Shown one piece after another: positions 30,648 to 40,877 of a stretch of DNA of 46,331 nt. This DNA comes from Betaproteobacteria bacterium (GTDB lineage Bacteria > Pseudomonadota > Gammaproteobacteria > Burkholderiales > SG8-41). A model generated the notes under the pieces. The model saw nothing but the letters and a program-made list of their open reading frames with translations, was not told the origin of the DNA and did no database searches. Positions within the stretch are counted from its first letter, which is position 1. Each line of letters starts with the position of its first letter. The translations under genes and the position numbers were made by a program. Where the stretch lies: the NCBI GenBank assembly GCA_016199545.1, contig JACQGN010000136.1, positions 1-46,331 on the forward strand. The letters are read 5' to 3'.

Positions 30648-32306
30648 ATGCAGCCCGGCTCTCTCACGATCGCTGAGGCATCCGCTCTCATTCGAAAGCG
30701 AGAGTTGTCGCCCGTTTCGCTGGTGGAAGCGCTGCTCGAGCGCATCAGCGCGCTCGATTCGCAGGTAAACGCATTTATCACGGTCACGGGCGAGCGAGCG
30801 CTTGACCAGGCGAAACTGGCAGAGCGGGAAATCGCCGCCGGTCGCTATCGCGGCGCGCTTCACGGCATCCCCTTCGCGTTGAAGGATGTCATCGGAACTG
30901 CTGGGATCCGCACGACAGCCCACTCGCGCGTTCTCAAGTATAACTATCCGGCCCGTGATGCCACCGTCGTGAAGATGCTGTACGACGCGGGCGCCATTCT
31001 TCTCGGCAAAGTCGCGACGCATGAATTTGCGCACGGCGGCCCCTCGTTCGACCTGCCCTGGCCGCCGGCGCGCAACCCATGGGATCTCGCTCGCTTTACC
31101 GGCGGCTCGAGCAGTGGTTCTGCTGCGGCGGTCGCAGCCGGCTTCGTTCCCGGCGCGCTCGGCACGGACACGGGCGGCTCGATACGAATTCCCGCAGCAC
31201 TTTGCGGCGTCACGGGCCTGAAGCCAACATATGGGCTGGTGAGCCGCCATGGAGTCATACCGAACTCTTACACCTTCGACCATTGCGGCCCGCTCGCGTG
31301 GACCACGGAGGACTGCGCACTTGTTCTCCAGTCGATCGCGGGACATGACCCGCGGGATCCCGCGAGCGTGCGTTGCTCCGTGCCGGACTACGGAAAAGCG
31401 CTACGGTCGGATCTGAAGGGCCTGCGCATTGGTCTCATCGGGCATTTCTGGGAAGAGGATCTGCCGGTCGCTCCGGCAGTCGCCTCCGCGCTCGAACGCG
31501 CCGTCGCAGTATTGCGCGGGCTCGGCGCGATTGTCGACCCGGCGCGCGTGCGGCCGCTGCAGGAATACACGGACGTAAAAAACACGATCTCCGAGGCCGA
31601 GCTATTCAGCGTGCACCAACAGTTGCTGGCTGAGCGGGCCGGAGAGTTGGGCGAGATCATGCGCAGCCGCATACTCGCCTTCTGCTTGTTCCAGGCGTCG
31701 GATTACGTGCAGGCGCAACGGCAGCGCCGGTGCCTCGTTCGGCAGGCGGAATCACTGTACGGCGCACACGATCTCTTCCTTACCGCCGGCCCCGGCCCGG
31801 CCTCACGGCTCGATGCGCATCGGGAGATCGGCCTCAACGATAAGTGGGAAAAGCCCAAGTTCACCGCGTTTGCCTCCGTTACCGGCGGGCCCGCGCTGGC
31901 GCTGTGCAGCGGGTTCGACGAACAGGGCATGCCGCTCGCGATTGAATTCAGCGGACGCCCTTTCGATGACGCCACTGTGGTGCGGGCAGGATATGCGTAT
32001 CAGCAGGCTACGCCGTGGCGTCTTCGACGCCCCACGCTTGTGCCCGGTGCGAGCGTACCCAGTTTGGTGGCTGTCCGGCCGGGCCCGGTTTTGCCTGCGC
32101 TCGAGGAACGTACTCGAGTCTATGTCGACATGATGGCCGAACGCGCTGGTCTGCGGCTCACGCCATCCCAGAAGGCGCAACTTTATGAAGCAGCCCCCTA
32201 CGCGCTTGCCATGGCAAACCGCATCCGGCGCGATTTCGACTGGGACGATGAGCCGGCAAACGTCTTCGTGCACCGGGACTTGGCTGAAAGCGGAGTGCCT
32301 GGGTAA
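30648..32306 (+). CDS. Amidase (amidase signature family) with C-terminal helical extension
   Basis: GIPFALKDVIGT, NPWDLARFTGGSSSGSAAAVAAGFVPGALGTDTGGSIRIPAALCGVTGLKPTYG; C-terminal DMMAERAGLRLTPSQKAQLYEAAPYALAMANRIRRDFDWDDEPANVF. Confidence 0.93.
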   Translation: MQPGSLTIAEASALIRKRELSPVSLVEALLERISALDSQVNAFITVTGERALDQAKLAEREIAAGRYRGALHGIPFALKDVIGTAGIRTTAHSRVLKYNYPARDATVVKMLYDAGAILLGKVATHEFAHGGPSFDLPWPPARNPWDLARFTGGSSSGSAAAVAAGFVPGALGTDTGGSIRIPAALCGVTGLKPTYGLVSRHGVIPNSYTFDHCGPLAWTTEDCALVLQSIAGHDPRDPASVRCSVPDYGKALRSDLKGLRIGLIGHFWEEDLPVAPAVASALERAVAVLRGLGAIVDPARVRPLQEYTDVKNTISEAELFSVHQQLLAERAGELGEIMRSRILAFCLFQASDYVQAQRQRRCLVRQAESLYGAHDLFLTAGPGPASRLDAHREIGLNDKWEKPKFTAFASVTGGPALALCSGFDEQGMPLAIEFSGRPFDDATVVRAGYAYQQATPWRLRRPTLVPGASVPSLVAVRPGPVLPALEERTRVYVDMMAERAGLRLTPSQKAQLYEAAPYALAMANRIRRDFDWDDEPANVFVHRDLAESGVPG

Positions 32307-32786
32307 GCAGGCCAAACCCGGGTGTTCTTTACTCCATGGGCTGAGATGAATGAACTGCGCGGCGCCGTCGGGCGATGCGGCATGCCCGGCAAGCGGCGAG
32401 CGCGATTCCTGGAATTGGCGTGCGTATCTGCCATATATTGGCTGACGATTCGCGTGAGATGCCAAAGGCGGACACCGTAAGCGGCCACAAGTTGCTGCCA
32501 TCAGCGCTACCAATCCGAGATGATTTCACATGATCCAGCGTCGTCTGCACCAACGCTCGTCTGAGGAAAACAAGAGCTTGCCTCACGCAGGATCATCTAA
32601 GTTAATTTTTTGCTTACCCCAAGCTTACGAAACGGCAAAAAACGGGATTTCCCGTGCTTTTCCAACCTCGTCGTTGCGCATCTGCAACATCGTAGAGCAG
32701 CGATTCGCAGGTTGGGCTGAACGCGTCGCCAGCCGACGCGAAAGCGGAGGATGCCCAGCGATCCCGACCGCCAGCATCGTTCCTAT

Positions 32787-33258
32787 GCGAGCGGTTCGAG
32801 CTCGCCGAGCAACGTCGGTATCAGCTCCGTGACGGTCGGATGAATGTGCACCGTGCGCTGCATGACGGTGTACGGTTACGCCGGCGTACATGACGTTCAG
32901 AATCGAGTGAATCGCCTCGTCGCCTTCGATACCGAGTATCGCTGCGCCGAGGATGCGCTTGCTTGCCGCGTCCGTTCACTTCGCCGAGCGCCCATATTCC
33001 CGGCACGTTGGTGCGAAGCTCGTCGTCCACCGTGATGTAGCCGCGCGCGTCGGTCTCAACGCCCGCCTTGTCGAGACCGAGATCGTCGGTGTTCGGCGTG
33101 CGCCCCACCGCCAGCAATACATGCGATTTCGCGCGGCTCGTCCTCGCAGTCGAGCTTCACCGCCACACCGCGACCGCGTTTCGCAACGCTGAGGCACTTG
33201 GCGTTGACCCGGATCGCCACATCTTCCTTTTCGAGGATGGCCTGGACCGTCTACCCGC
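32787..33258 (-). pseudogene. Truncated, frameshifted pyridine nucleotide-disulfide oxidoreductase (mercuric reductase-like) remnant
   Basis: [50 protein letters not shown] plus [29 protein letters not shown]-terminus in a different frame; N-terminal half missing. Confidence 0.75.
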
Positions 33259-33264
33259 TCTTTC

Positions 33265-33304
33265 TAGCAGCCTGTCGGACCGGTAAGTCCGACAGGCTGC
33301 TAGG
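33265..33304. mobile_element. Perfect 17 bp inverted repeat CTAGCAGCCTGTCGGAC-cggtaa-GTCCGACAGGCTGCTAG, IS-end-derived minimal element/scar
   Basis: Arms identical to the end sequence preceding the transposase fragment at 45995. Confidence 0.7.
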
Positions 33305-33345
33305 ATCACTGCAGCCGGACGAGCCGCGCCATACGCAACGGTGGA

Positions 33346-34260
33346 TCACCGGTGGATTTTCACGCCGAACAGGCTGCCCGCCGCGTTCTTGAGGATGTCC
33401 TTCAGGCGCCGAGCGGTCGGCGACAGATAGGCATCCTTGCGATAGCTCACCGCGATGCGGCGCGTCCACTCCAGATCCTTCACCCGGAGATCGGCGAGCG
33501 AGTACGGCGCGGCCGCATAGTCGAGCGCGCGCCTCGCGCAGAACCCGAGCAGGTTGGACGAAGCGACCATCGGCAAACGCAGCGACGTCGGGCCGATTAG
33601 CGTGACCATCGGCGGCGCGAGGCCGTTTTCCTCGAATGCGCGGCGCATCCACGCCCACGAGCGAGCGTGGACCGCCGACAACGCCCAGCGCTCGCGCGCA
33701 ACGTCGGCGAGGGTGACCTGCTTCTTGCGCGCCAGGCGGTGCCGCGTGGAGGAAGCGACGATCATGATGTCGTCGAACAGGTACTCCTGGGCGAGGTGCG
33801 GGTGGGCCGGCGACTCCATGACCGAAACGACCAGGTCGAGTTCCCCGTCGAGCAGCAGCGGCACCAGGCGCTCGGTAACGTCGACGGTAAGATGCATTTC
33901 CACGTCCGGTGCCGACTTGAGGTACGCTCCATAGCCGGCGGAAAGCAGGTCGCCCGCGATCACGGCGCCCGCCCCCACTCGTAGCCGCCCCGCCCGGCCG
34001 GCGCTTACGTCCGAGACCGCCCGCCGCACGTCGTCCGTCGATAAACGCAGGCGGTCGACCTGCGCGAGCAGCGTCTCCCCCGCCGGCGTCAGCGAGACCC
34101 CCTTCGGGTGGCGGTCGACCAGCCTGACCTGCATGGTCTGCTCCAGGCGGCGCAGGCTCTTGCTGAGCGCCGGCTGGCTCAGCCCGAGCGCTTCCGCCGC
34201 GCGACCCACGTGGCCGTGCCGGGCGACAACCGCGAAGTACTCCAGGTCACGCAATTCCAT
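33346..34260 (-). CDS. LysR-family transcriptional regulator
   Basis: MELRDLEYFAVVARHGHVGRAAEALGLSQPALSKSLRRLEQTMQVRLVDRHPKGVSLTPAGETLL. Confidence 0.95.
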   Translation of the reverse strand: MELRDLEYFAVVARHGHVGRAAEALGLSQPALSKSLRRLEQTMQVRLVDRHPKGVSLTPAGETLLAQVDRLRLSTDDVRRAVSDVSAGRAGRLRVGAGAVIAGDLLSAGYGAYLKSAPDVEMHLTVDVTERLVPLLLDGELDLVVSVMESPAHPHLAQEYLFDDIMIVASSTRHRLARKKQVTLADVARERWALSAVHARSWAWMRRAFEENGLAPPMVTLIGPTSLRLPMVASSNLLGFCARRALDYAAAPYSLADLRVKDLEWTRRIAVSYRKDAYLSPTARRLKDILKNAAGSLFGVKIHR

Positions 34261-34264
34261 CCCG

Positions 34265-34331
34265 ATAACCGGAATTCATGGAGCGATGAAGACCGCATGA
34301 TTGCAATGCGCAATGCGCGGTGTCAACATGA
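34265..34331. promoter_or_regulatory. Putative LysR operator/promoter block with TTCAT-N6-ATGAA dyad (34275-34290)
   Basis: Inverted repeat between lysR and the divergent enolase-superfamily gene; matching 67 nt block at 38961-39027. Confidence 0.6.
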
Positions 34332-34521
34332 CCCGCAATCTTGAATGGGGCAGTCGTGAAGTGCAGCGGCCGGAGAAGGCCCTGCGCCGGGGGTACCGAG
34401 GATCGCGGGGCACCGTTTTGTGGCGAGTCCAGAATCCTATCCGCGGTTCATCCCGCCTTGCGCCGTCGTGGCGGGGAATGCTTGCGGTGTACGGGCAGTA
34501 CAAGACGAGAAGAAAAATCAC

Positions 34522-35682
34522 ATGAAAATCACCTCAGTCGTCCCGCTCCTTGTCAACGTGTCCCCAAAGACGAATTGGTTCTTCCTGCGCGTCGAAACGG
34601 ACCAGGGACTGGAAGGTTTTGGCGAAGCCACATTGAGCCGCGGGTGGGAATCGGTTCAGCTGGCATGCCTTGACCGCCTCCGCCCCCATTTACTGGGAAA
34701 GCGCATCGAGGAAGTTCTCCCGATACTTCAGGTTTACCCGCATTCGCCGGGCGGGCTTTCGGCCAATTCGGTCGTCAGCGCGGTGGAGCAGGCATTAGTC
34801 GATGTCCGCGCGCGCGAGGCGGGGGTGCCCGTGCATGCGCTCTTCGGACAACCACTGAGAGACTCGATCAGGGTCTACGCGAACCTCAATCGCATGACGA
34901 ATGACCGCTCGCCCGCGGGGTTTTCGCTGAGCGCGAGGGCCAAGGTGGCGGAAGGGTTTACGGCCGTGAAAATCGCGCCCTTTGACGGCGTGTTTTGGCC
35001 CGACCTCGACACGGCCGACGGGAAAAAGCGCCTGGCTCTGGGCATCGACCGCGTGCTCGCGGTGCGCGATGCGATAGGTCCCGAAAACGACCTCCTCATC
35101 GATTGCCATTGGCGGTTTGACGAGAGCACTGCCTGCGCGTTGCTCCGCGATCTGCAGCAGGCAAGACTGTTCTGGGCGGAATGCATGGTTTCCGAACGCC
35201 CCGTATATCATGCGGCGCTCGCCCGCGTCCGCGCTTTTGCGGCCGAGCGCGGAGTGAAACTAGCCGGTGCCGAGAAGCAGGCGGGCTGGTTGGGCATCGA
35301 GGCGTTCGTGCAAGGCGGATTGCTGGACGTGGTAATGCCCGACATCAAATATGCCGGCGGTTATGGCGAGATGCTGCGGATTTCCAGGAATGCGGCTCAG
35401 GCGGGGATAGAAATTTCACCACACAATCCGAGCGGCCCCGTCTGCACTTTCGCCAGTCTGCATTTTTGCGCGCTGATACCCAATTTTCTGATCCTCGAGC
35501 ACCAGACCGAAGGCAGCCGCTACCAGGACATCATCATCGGGCAACATCCGCGTCCGGTAAACGGTTGCTTTGCGGTGCCGAAGGGGCCGGGCATAGGGGT
35601 CGAATTGAGGATGGATGAAATCGAAAAATATCCTTTCCGGATACCCGTCGCCGAGGCGTGGGCGGATTCGAGGCTGGGGTAG
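34522..35682 (+). CDS. Mandelate racemase/muconate lactonizing enzyme (enolase superfamily) protein
   Basis: MKITSVVPLLVNVSPKTNWFFLRVETDQGLEGFGEATLSRGW; LLIDCHWRFDE; LDVVMPDIKYAGGYGEMLRIS; ISPHNPSGPVCT. Confidence 0.92.
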   Translation: MKITSVVPLLVNVSPKTNWFFLRVETDQGLEGFGEATLSRGWESVQLACLDRLRPHLLGKRIEEVLPILQVYPHSPGGLSANSVVSAVEQALVDVRAREAGVPVHALFGQPLRDSIRVYANLNRMTNDRSPAGFSLSARAKVAEGFTAVKIAPFDGVFWPDLDTADGKKRLALGIDRVLAVRDAIGPENDLLIDCHWRFDESTACALLRDLQQARLFWAECMVSERPVYHAALARVRAFAAERGVKLAGAEKQAGWLGIEAFVQGGLLDVVMPDIKYAGGYGEMLRISRNAAQAGIEISPHNPSGPVCTFASLHFCALIPNFLILEHQTEGSRYQDIIIGQHPRPVNGCFAVPKGPGIGVELRMDEIEKYPFRIPVAEAWADSRLG

Positions 35683-35873
35683 ACGGGAAGCGAAATCCTA
35701 AGCGTCGCTATTGATGATATCTCGTTCATAGGCGCGTCATGGAAAGTGGCCTCTGGAAATGGCCTCTCTCCCGTCAGGGAGCAACGTGGATCCGGTTAGG
35801 CGCGTGCGCAGGTCGACCGCTGCCACGGTGTTCGACGCGATGATTAAACCTTTTTCGGGTTTTGAACCATCAT

Positions 35874-36716
35874 ATGCCCAACGCCAAGATTACGCCTGAT
35901 CTTGAAATGCACTACGAAGTAGACGACTTCGCCGACCCTTGGCGCCCGCATGAAACGAGCTTATTGCTCCATGGGAACGCCGAAAGCGGCGCCGTCTGGT
36001 ACGGCTGGGTGCCATATCTTGCGCGGGAATTCCGCGTCGTGCGGCCCGACATGCGGGGCTTCGGCGCGTCAACTCCGATGCCCCGGGATTATCCGTCCTG
36101 GTCGCTCGATCAAGTCATTGATGATTTCACGGCGCTCATGGATCAACTGCGCATCGACCGGTTCCATCTGGTGGGGGCAAAGGTCGGCGGAACGATTGCA
36201 TTGCGCTTTGCCGCGCGTCACCCCCAACGTATAGCCACGCTGACGGTGATTGCTCCCCAAGTGCGGGGGAAAGCCGAGCCCGAGCGCTACCGCGCCTGGG
36301 CGGAACATATGGAAACGTACGGAGTGGAAAGCTGGGCCCGAATGACGATGAAAGGGCGCTTGGGCAGCGGATTCCCGCCCGCGGGAGTCGAGTGGTGGGC
36401 CAGGCTCATGGGGCGCACCGCGCTTTCGACCCAACTTGGGTTCATTTCCTCGGTTTCCGGCGTGGACGTAACCCCCGACCTGGCCAATATTCTCTGCCCG
36501 ACGCTGGTTATCGCGATGCAAGACAGTTCCCTGCACTCGGTGAAAAAAGTGGGTGAATGGCAGTGCAAGATTCCGCGGTCGGAGCTACTGGCGCTGCAGG
36601 GCGATGCGTATCATGTCGCGGCGGCGGTCCCCGAACGTTGCGCTCGGGCAACGCTTGATTTCATCCGTCGCGTTTCCGCGGAAGCGGCAATTCAACGTTC
36701 TTACGACCGCTCATGA
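35874..36716 (+). CDS. Alpha/beta hydrolase
   Basis: LLLHGNAESGAVWYGWVPYLAREFRVVRPDMRGFGAST; VGAKVGGTIALRFAARHPQRIATLTVIAP. Confidence 0.9.
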   Translation: MPNAKITPDLEMHYEVDDFADPWRPHETSLLLHGNAESGAVWYGWVPYLAREFRVVRPDMRGFGASTPMPRDYPSWSLDQVIDDFTALMDQLRIDRFHLVGAKVGGTIALRFAARHPQRIATLTVIAPQVRGKAEPERYRAWAEHMETYGVESWARMTMKGRLGSGFPPAGVEWWARLMGRTALSTQLGFISSVSGVDVTPDLANILCPTLVIAMQDSSLHSVKKVGEWQCKIPRSELLALQGDAYHVAAAVPERCARATLDFIRRVSAEAAIQRSYDRS

Positions 36717-37723
36717 AATCAAATTCGGCAATTTGTTCTCTGCGCGTTGTGCTCACCGCCCTTGCGGCCCTTGGAAGTACCGGAAATGTTCCCGCACAAA
36801 CCTCCTCCACGGGCGCCGCGCAGGACTATCCAATAAAGCCAATTCGTCTGGTTTCGCCGTTTACTGCAGGCGGATCCTCGGATACGCTCGGCCGTTTGAT
36901 CGGAATAAAACTCGCCGAGACATGGAATCAACAAATTGTCGTAGAAAATCGCCCGGGAGCCGGCGGCGTCATCGGTACGGACTTCGTCGCCAAGGCCGCG
37001 CCCGACGGATACACGATCCTGCTGACCTCCTCCAGCACGGTCGCCGTTGCTCCGGCCTTGGGGGTCAAGCTGCCCTACGATTCCCTGACGGATCTTGCTC
37101 CGATAACCCAAGTGGCTTCGGCGCATCAGATACTGGTAGTCCACCCCTCCTTGCCGGTTAAGTCGGTACGGGAACTGATCGCGTTTTCCAAATCGAGACC
37201 GGGCGAACTCGCCTTCGCCACCAACGGCAATGGCACCCCCTCGCATATTGCCGGCGAATTATTCGAGCAAATGGCGAAAGTCGATATGCTGGCCGTGCCG
37301 TACAAGGGCGGCAGCCAGGGTTCGATCGCGGTGGTGAGCGGCGAGGTATCGCTGACGTTCGGGAGCCTCATCAGCATGCTGCCCTACGTGAGGGGGGGCA
37401 GGCTCAGGGCATTGGCTGTGACCGGCGCCAAGCGGTCGATCGCGTTACCGAGTCTTCCCACGGTCAGCGAAGCGGGTCTTCGGGGCTACGAGGTAAACAA
37501 TTGGTATGGGATGTTTGCTCCAGCCGCGACGCCCCAAAACATCATCGCCAAGCTAAACGCCGCAATTGTCAGGGTCATGCATCTGCCGGAAGTGCGGGAG
37601 CGGCTTTTAAACCTGGGGGTTGAGCCGGTGGGGAATTTGCCCCGGGAGTTGGCCGCATACATGAAGACGGAGATCGCCAAATGGACGCAGCTTATAAAAT
37701 CTTCGGGGGCGCGCAAGAATTGA
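36713..37723 (+). CDS. Bug-family TTT substrate-binding protein
   Basis: AAQDYPIKPIRLVSPFTAGGSSDTLGRLIGIKLAETWNQQIVVENRPGAGGVIGTDFVAKAAPDGYT; ATGA overlap with upstream gene. Confidence 0.95.
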   Translation: MKSNSAICSLRVVLTALAALGSTGNVPAQTSSTGAAQDYPIKPIRLVSPFTAGGSSDTLGRLIGIKLAETWNQQIVVENRPGAGGVIGTDFVAKAAPDGYTILLTSSSTVAVAPALGVKLPYDSLTDLAPITQVASAHQILVVHPSLPVKSVRELIAFSKSRPGELAFATNGNGTPSHIAGELFEQMAKVDMLAVPYKGGSQGSIAVVSGEVSLTFGSLISMLPYVRGGRLRALAVTGAKRSIALPSLPTVSEAGLRGYEVNNWYGMFAPAATPQNIIAKLNAAIVRVMHLPEVRERLLNLGVEPVGNLPRELAAYMKTEIAKWTQLIKSSGARKN

Positions 37724-37813
37724 AGCCGCGAGAACGCCGGGCGGCATACGGGCCAGAGTTCGCCACTTGCGAACATTTTGTGAACTGGTGGTTTGCGGCC
37801 AGGGACATCGGAA

Positions 37814-38704
37814 TTACGTTGCGGCGGCGGGTGGCGACGGCAGCGCCCATCCCAGCCATTCGCACAGGCCGCGTCCCATGATCCACTCCTTGTCATCGGC
37901 CGTAAGCCATGGGATTTCTTCGGTAATCATGGTGATCGCCTCGCGATAGGAGCACGGTAGCTTCGTCAAATCAGTGCCCCAGAACAGGCGTTTCGGGCCA
38001 AACGCATCGTAGACACCGCGCAGATAGCGATGAATGCGGCGATAGGGGTAGCGGTCGCTGGTGTAATAGGGTAGCGACGTGGCTTTTACCGCGACGTTCG
38101 GCCGCCTGGCCAGCGCCAACAGCCTGTCCAGATCGGCGAAAGCTTCCTCGTCTTTCGCACCCGAAGGCAGGCAAAGGTGATCCATCACGAGCCTCAACCC
38201 GGGATAGCGCTCGGCAATCCGGTCGATGGCGGGAATCTGGTCGGGGTAGACCATCACCATGATTGGCACGCCGGCTTCCCCCGCCTCCGCCCACAGCCAA
38301 TCGGCGCGTCCCTCTGCGAGTATCGGACGGTACGCCGGTCGGTGAAAAACAAGGCGCAGTCCAAGCATGCCGGATTGCTGACGCCACGCCGCCATCAGAC
38401 CGCGTGATGTCGGCGACCGCACGTCGAGTCGGCCCATGACGGCAAAGCGGTCCGGATGGTGTCGCGCCGCTTCCAGCCCCAGATCGTTACGGTAACCTTC
38501 CCATGATGGCGGCACAATCACCGCGCGATGCACGCCCGCGACGTCCATTTCACGCAGCAGGTCGTCCTTCGAGAACGGCACTGACTTGTGCGGCTCGCGA
38601 GCCGCCAGCGGCCAGGGACGGTCGGGAGTATTGGCACCCCAGATATGGACTTGGGCGTCGACGATGTAAATGCCGTTTCTCTTTCGATTCCCGTGAGTCT
38701 GCAA
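37814..38704 (-). CDS. Amidohydrolase family protein (TIM-barrel, amidohydrolase 2 type)
   Basis: IYIVDAQVHIWGANTPDRPWP; RAVIVPPSWEGYRNDLGLEAARHHPDRFAVMGRLD; LRLVMDHLCLP; RLFWGTDLTKLPCSY. Confidence 0.9.
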   Translation of the reverse strand: MQTHGNRKRNGIYIVDAQVHIWGANTPDRPWPLAAREPHKSVPFSKDDLLREMDVAGVHRAVIVPPSWEGYRNDLGLEAARHHPDRFAVMGRLDVRSPTSRGLMAAWRQQSGMLGLRLVFHRPAYRPILAEGRADWLWAEAGEAGVPIMVMVYPDQIPAIDRIAERYPGLRLVMDHLCLPSGAKDEEAFADLDRLLALARRPNVAVKATSLPYYTSDRYPYRRIHRYLRGVYDAFGPKRLFWGTDLTKLPCSYREAITMITEEIPWLTADDKEWIMGRGLCEWLGWALPSPPAAAT

Positions 38705-38960
38705 CGCCGCCGGCCCCGCCCATAGTCAGGATGCGGTGCGGCCCGTGGGCGTAGTGACCATGCTAACACGACATTCCATGCCGCTGCGCGGATCGCGGAG
38801 GCGTAAGGCCCCTGACTGCAGTGCTACTGTGCGATCGCCATGCCGGCTCCGATGCGATGGTGGTCTGGAAAAAATTGCTCGCGTTACCGAGGTCGAATTC
38901 GCCGGTTTAATGGCCGGCGGCGACATCGAGGTAACGCTCGTTGCTGGCTGACCCATTCCA

Positions 38961-39027
38961 ATAACCGAAATTCATGAGGCTATGAAGTTTGTTTCTTTGC
39001 AATACACACGCAGTGGTGCCAACATGA
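38961..39027. promoter_or_regulatory. Second copy of the putative LysR operator block with TTCAT-N6-ATGAA dyad (38971-38986)
   Basis: Same length and spacing as 34265-34331 (ataaccg.aattcatg...atgaag-N9-ttgcaat-N15-gtcaacatga-like), upstream of the fused UGSC gene. Confidence 0.55.
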
Positions 39028-39107
39028 ATGCGGCTTGAACTGTCGTGATACAGACGAAGCTTCGCGGACAGGCTAGCAGATCGAAACCGAAACGTTAGAA
39101 ATTCTTC

Positions 39108-40877
39108 ATGAGGACGGGTCCGATGCGCTCAGGAATTCATGGCCCTCGTTACGAAGTGCTATGGCCCCTGGCCAAGAAAGCGGTGCGTGCGCAAAGCGCC
39201 GCGCCGCGATTGCCCGACCTTTCCGGCAAGACCGTCGGGGAGCTATGGGACTATATCTTCCGGGGTGAGGTCGTCTATCCGATGATACGCGAGCGGCTCC
39301 GCGCGCGTTTCCCCGGCATCAAGTTCATCGAGTATCACGAGTTCGGCAATTTTCACGGCGCGCGGTCCCGGGAAATCGTTGCCGGGCTGGCCGACAAGAT
39401 GCGTACGCGCGGCTGCGATGCGATCATCTCGGGGATAGGCGCCTGAGGAAACTGCGCGCCCGCCGTGTTGCGGGCGAGTGCGGTGGCCGAAAAGATCGGC
39501 ATACCGACCGTATCGATAATCGGCTCGGCGTTCATGAAACAGGCGGCGGTCGTGTGCCGGGGCCTGGGCATTCCGTTCGCGCTCGCCGAATATCCCGGCG
39601 CACCCATGGTGGACAGCGACGCGGAGTTGCGCGCCAAGGTCGAAACGAACCTGCTACCAGCGATCATCGAGGGGCTGACCGCGGTTTCCGGCCCGGCCAT
39701 GGGAGAAGCATTGACGGAACCCGAGATCGGGTCGGTCGTGTTCAAGGGGACGCTTGACGAGGTCCAGGAGCATTTCCATCAGAACCTGTGGAGCGACGGC
39801 TTGCCCGTCATCCCGCCGACCCGCGAGTGGGTCGATGCTTTTCTGAAATTCACCGACCGCGACCCACGGGATGTGATACGTGCGCTCCCGCAGGAGGGAC
39901 GCGAAGCGAGCATATTGAGCATTGCCGTAAACGGTGTCATGGCGGGCTGCCGGCCGGAATACATGCCGCTGCTCGTCGCAATCGTGGAGGCGATTTCCGA
40001 TCCGAATTTCCGTATCGAGGCAGCCGGGTCAACGCCCGCGTGGGAACCCCTGGTCGTCGTAAGCGGCCCCATCGTCGAGGAGCTTGACTTCAACTACGGC
40101 CAGGGCGTGTTAAAGGTCGGACGCCAGGCCAACTCCAGCATCGGCCGGTTCGCGCGGCTCTACATGCGCAACATTTGCGGCTACCGTATCCCGCCAGGGA
40201 CTGGCGACAAGGGAAGCATAGGGTACACTTTCAACGTTGCGCTTGCGGAAGACGAAGAGTGGTCGCGCAATATCGGCTGGCCCACCTTTTCCGAAGACGC
40301 CGGTTTCGGCCCCGGCGATAACGTCGTCACGGTTCAAAGCGTGGTGACTAGCAGCCCACCGACCTACAGCGCTGGCGATACCGCGATCAGGCACGTACAG
40401 CAATTCGCAGATGTCTTCGTGCGCGCGTTCTCATATGGCTCACATTCGGGAGTAAAGCGCGGCTACTGGCACCCTCTGGTCGTAATCGGGCCGAGCATCG
40501 CCAAGGTCATCGCGCGAGAGTGGACCAAGGATGACGTTCGGCGTTTTCTGTGGAAGACAATGACGATCCCGGCGTCCCTGATGCGCCATTTCTGCGCGCA
40601 GACCGCGGCGCAGGACATGGATTTTGCAAAGCTTGTCGGCGAAGGAACGCTGCCGGCCCACTACGCGCCATCGGACGATCCGGATCGACCGGTCCCGATT
40701 ATCGTCAAACCCGAACATATCGGAATACTCATAGCCGGGGACCCTGGGAGAAACCAGTCGCGCGGCTACATGTCGAACAATGCGCAGGGGGCGCGCACCA
40801 GCCGACGCGTCGCGCTTCCCCGCGAGTGGGAGAAGCTGCGGGCGCAACAGAGAGGACCGGCACTTGCGCAACGATGA
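39108..40877 (+). CDS. Putative fused selenoprotein: UGSC-type domain (TGA 39444-39446 as Sec, GIGA-U-GNC) plus UGSC-partner domain (copy D)
   Basis: ORFs 39108-39446 and 39465-40877 in the same frame; downstream part carries SDGLPVIPPTREWVDAF, NGVMAGCRPEYMPLL, RQANSSIGRFARL; hairpin after TGA. Confidence 0.88.
39457..39476 (+). promoter_or_regulatory. Candidate bSECIS hairpin, copy 4 (CGCCCGC-cgtgtt-GCGGGCG)
   Basis: 7 bp perfect stem, 6 nt loop, stem begins 10 nt after TGA. Confidence 0.7.
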
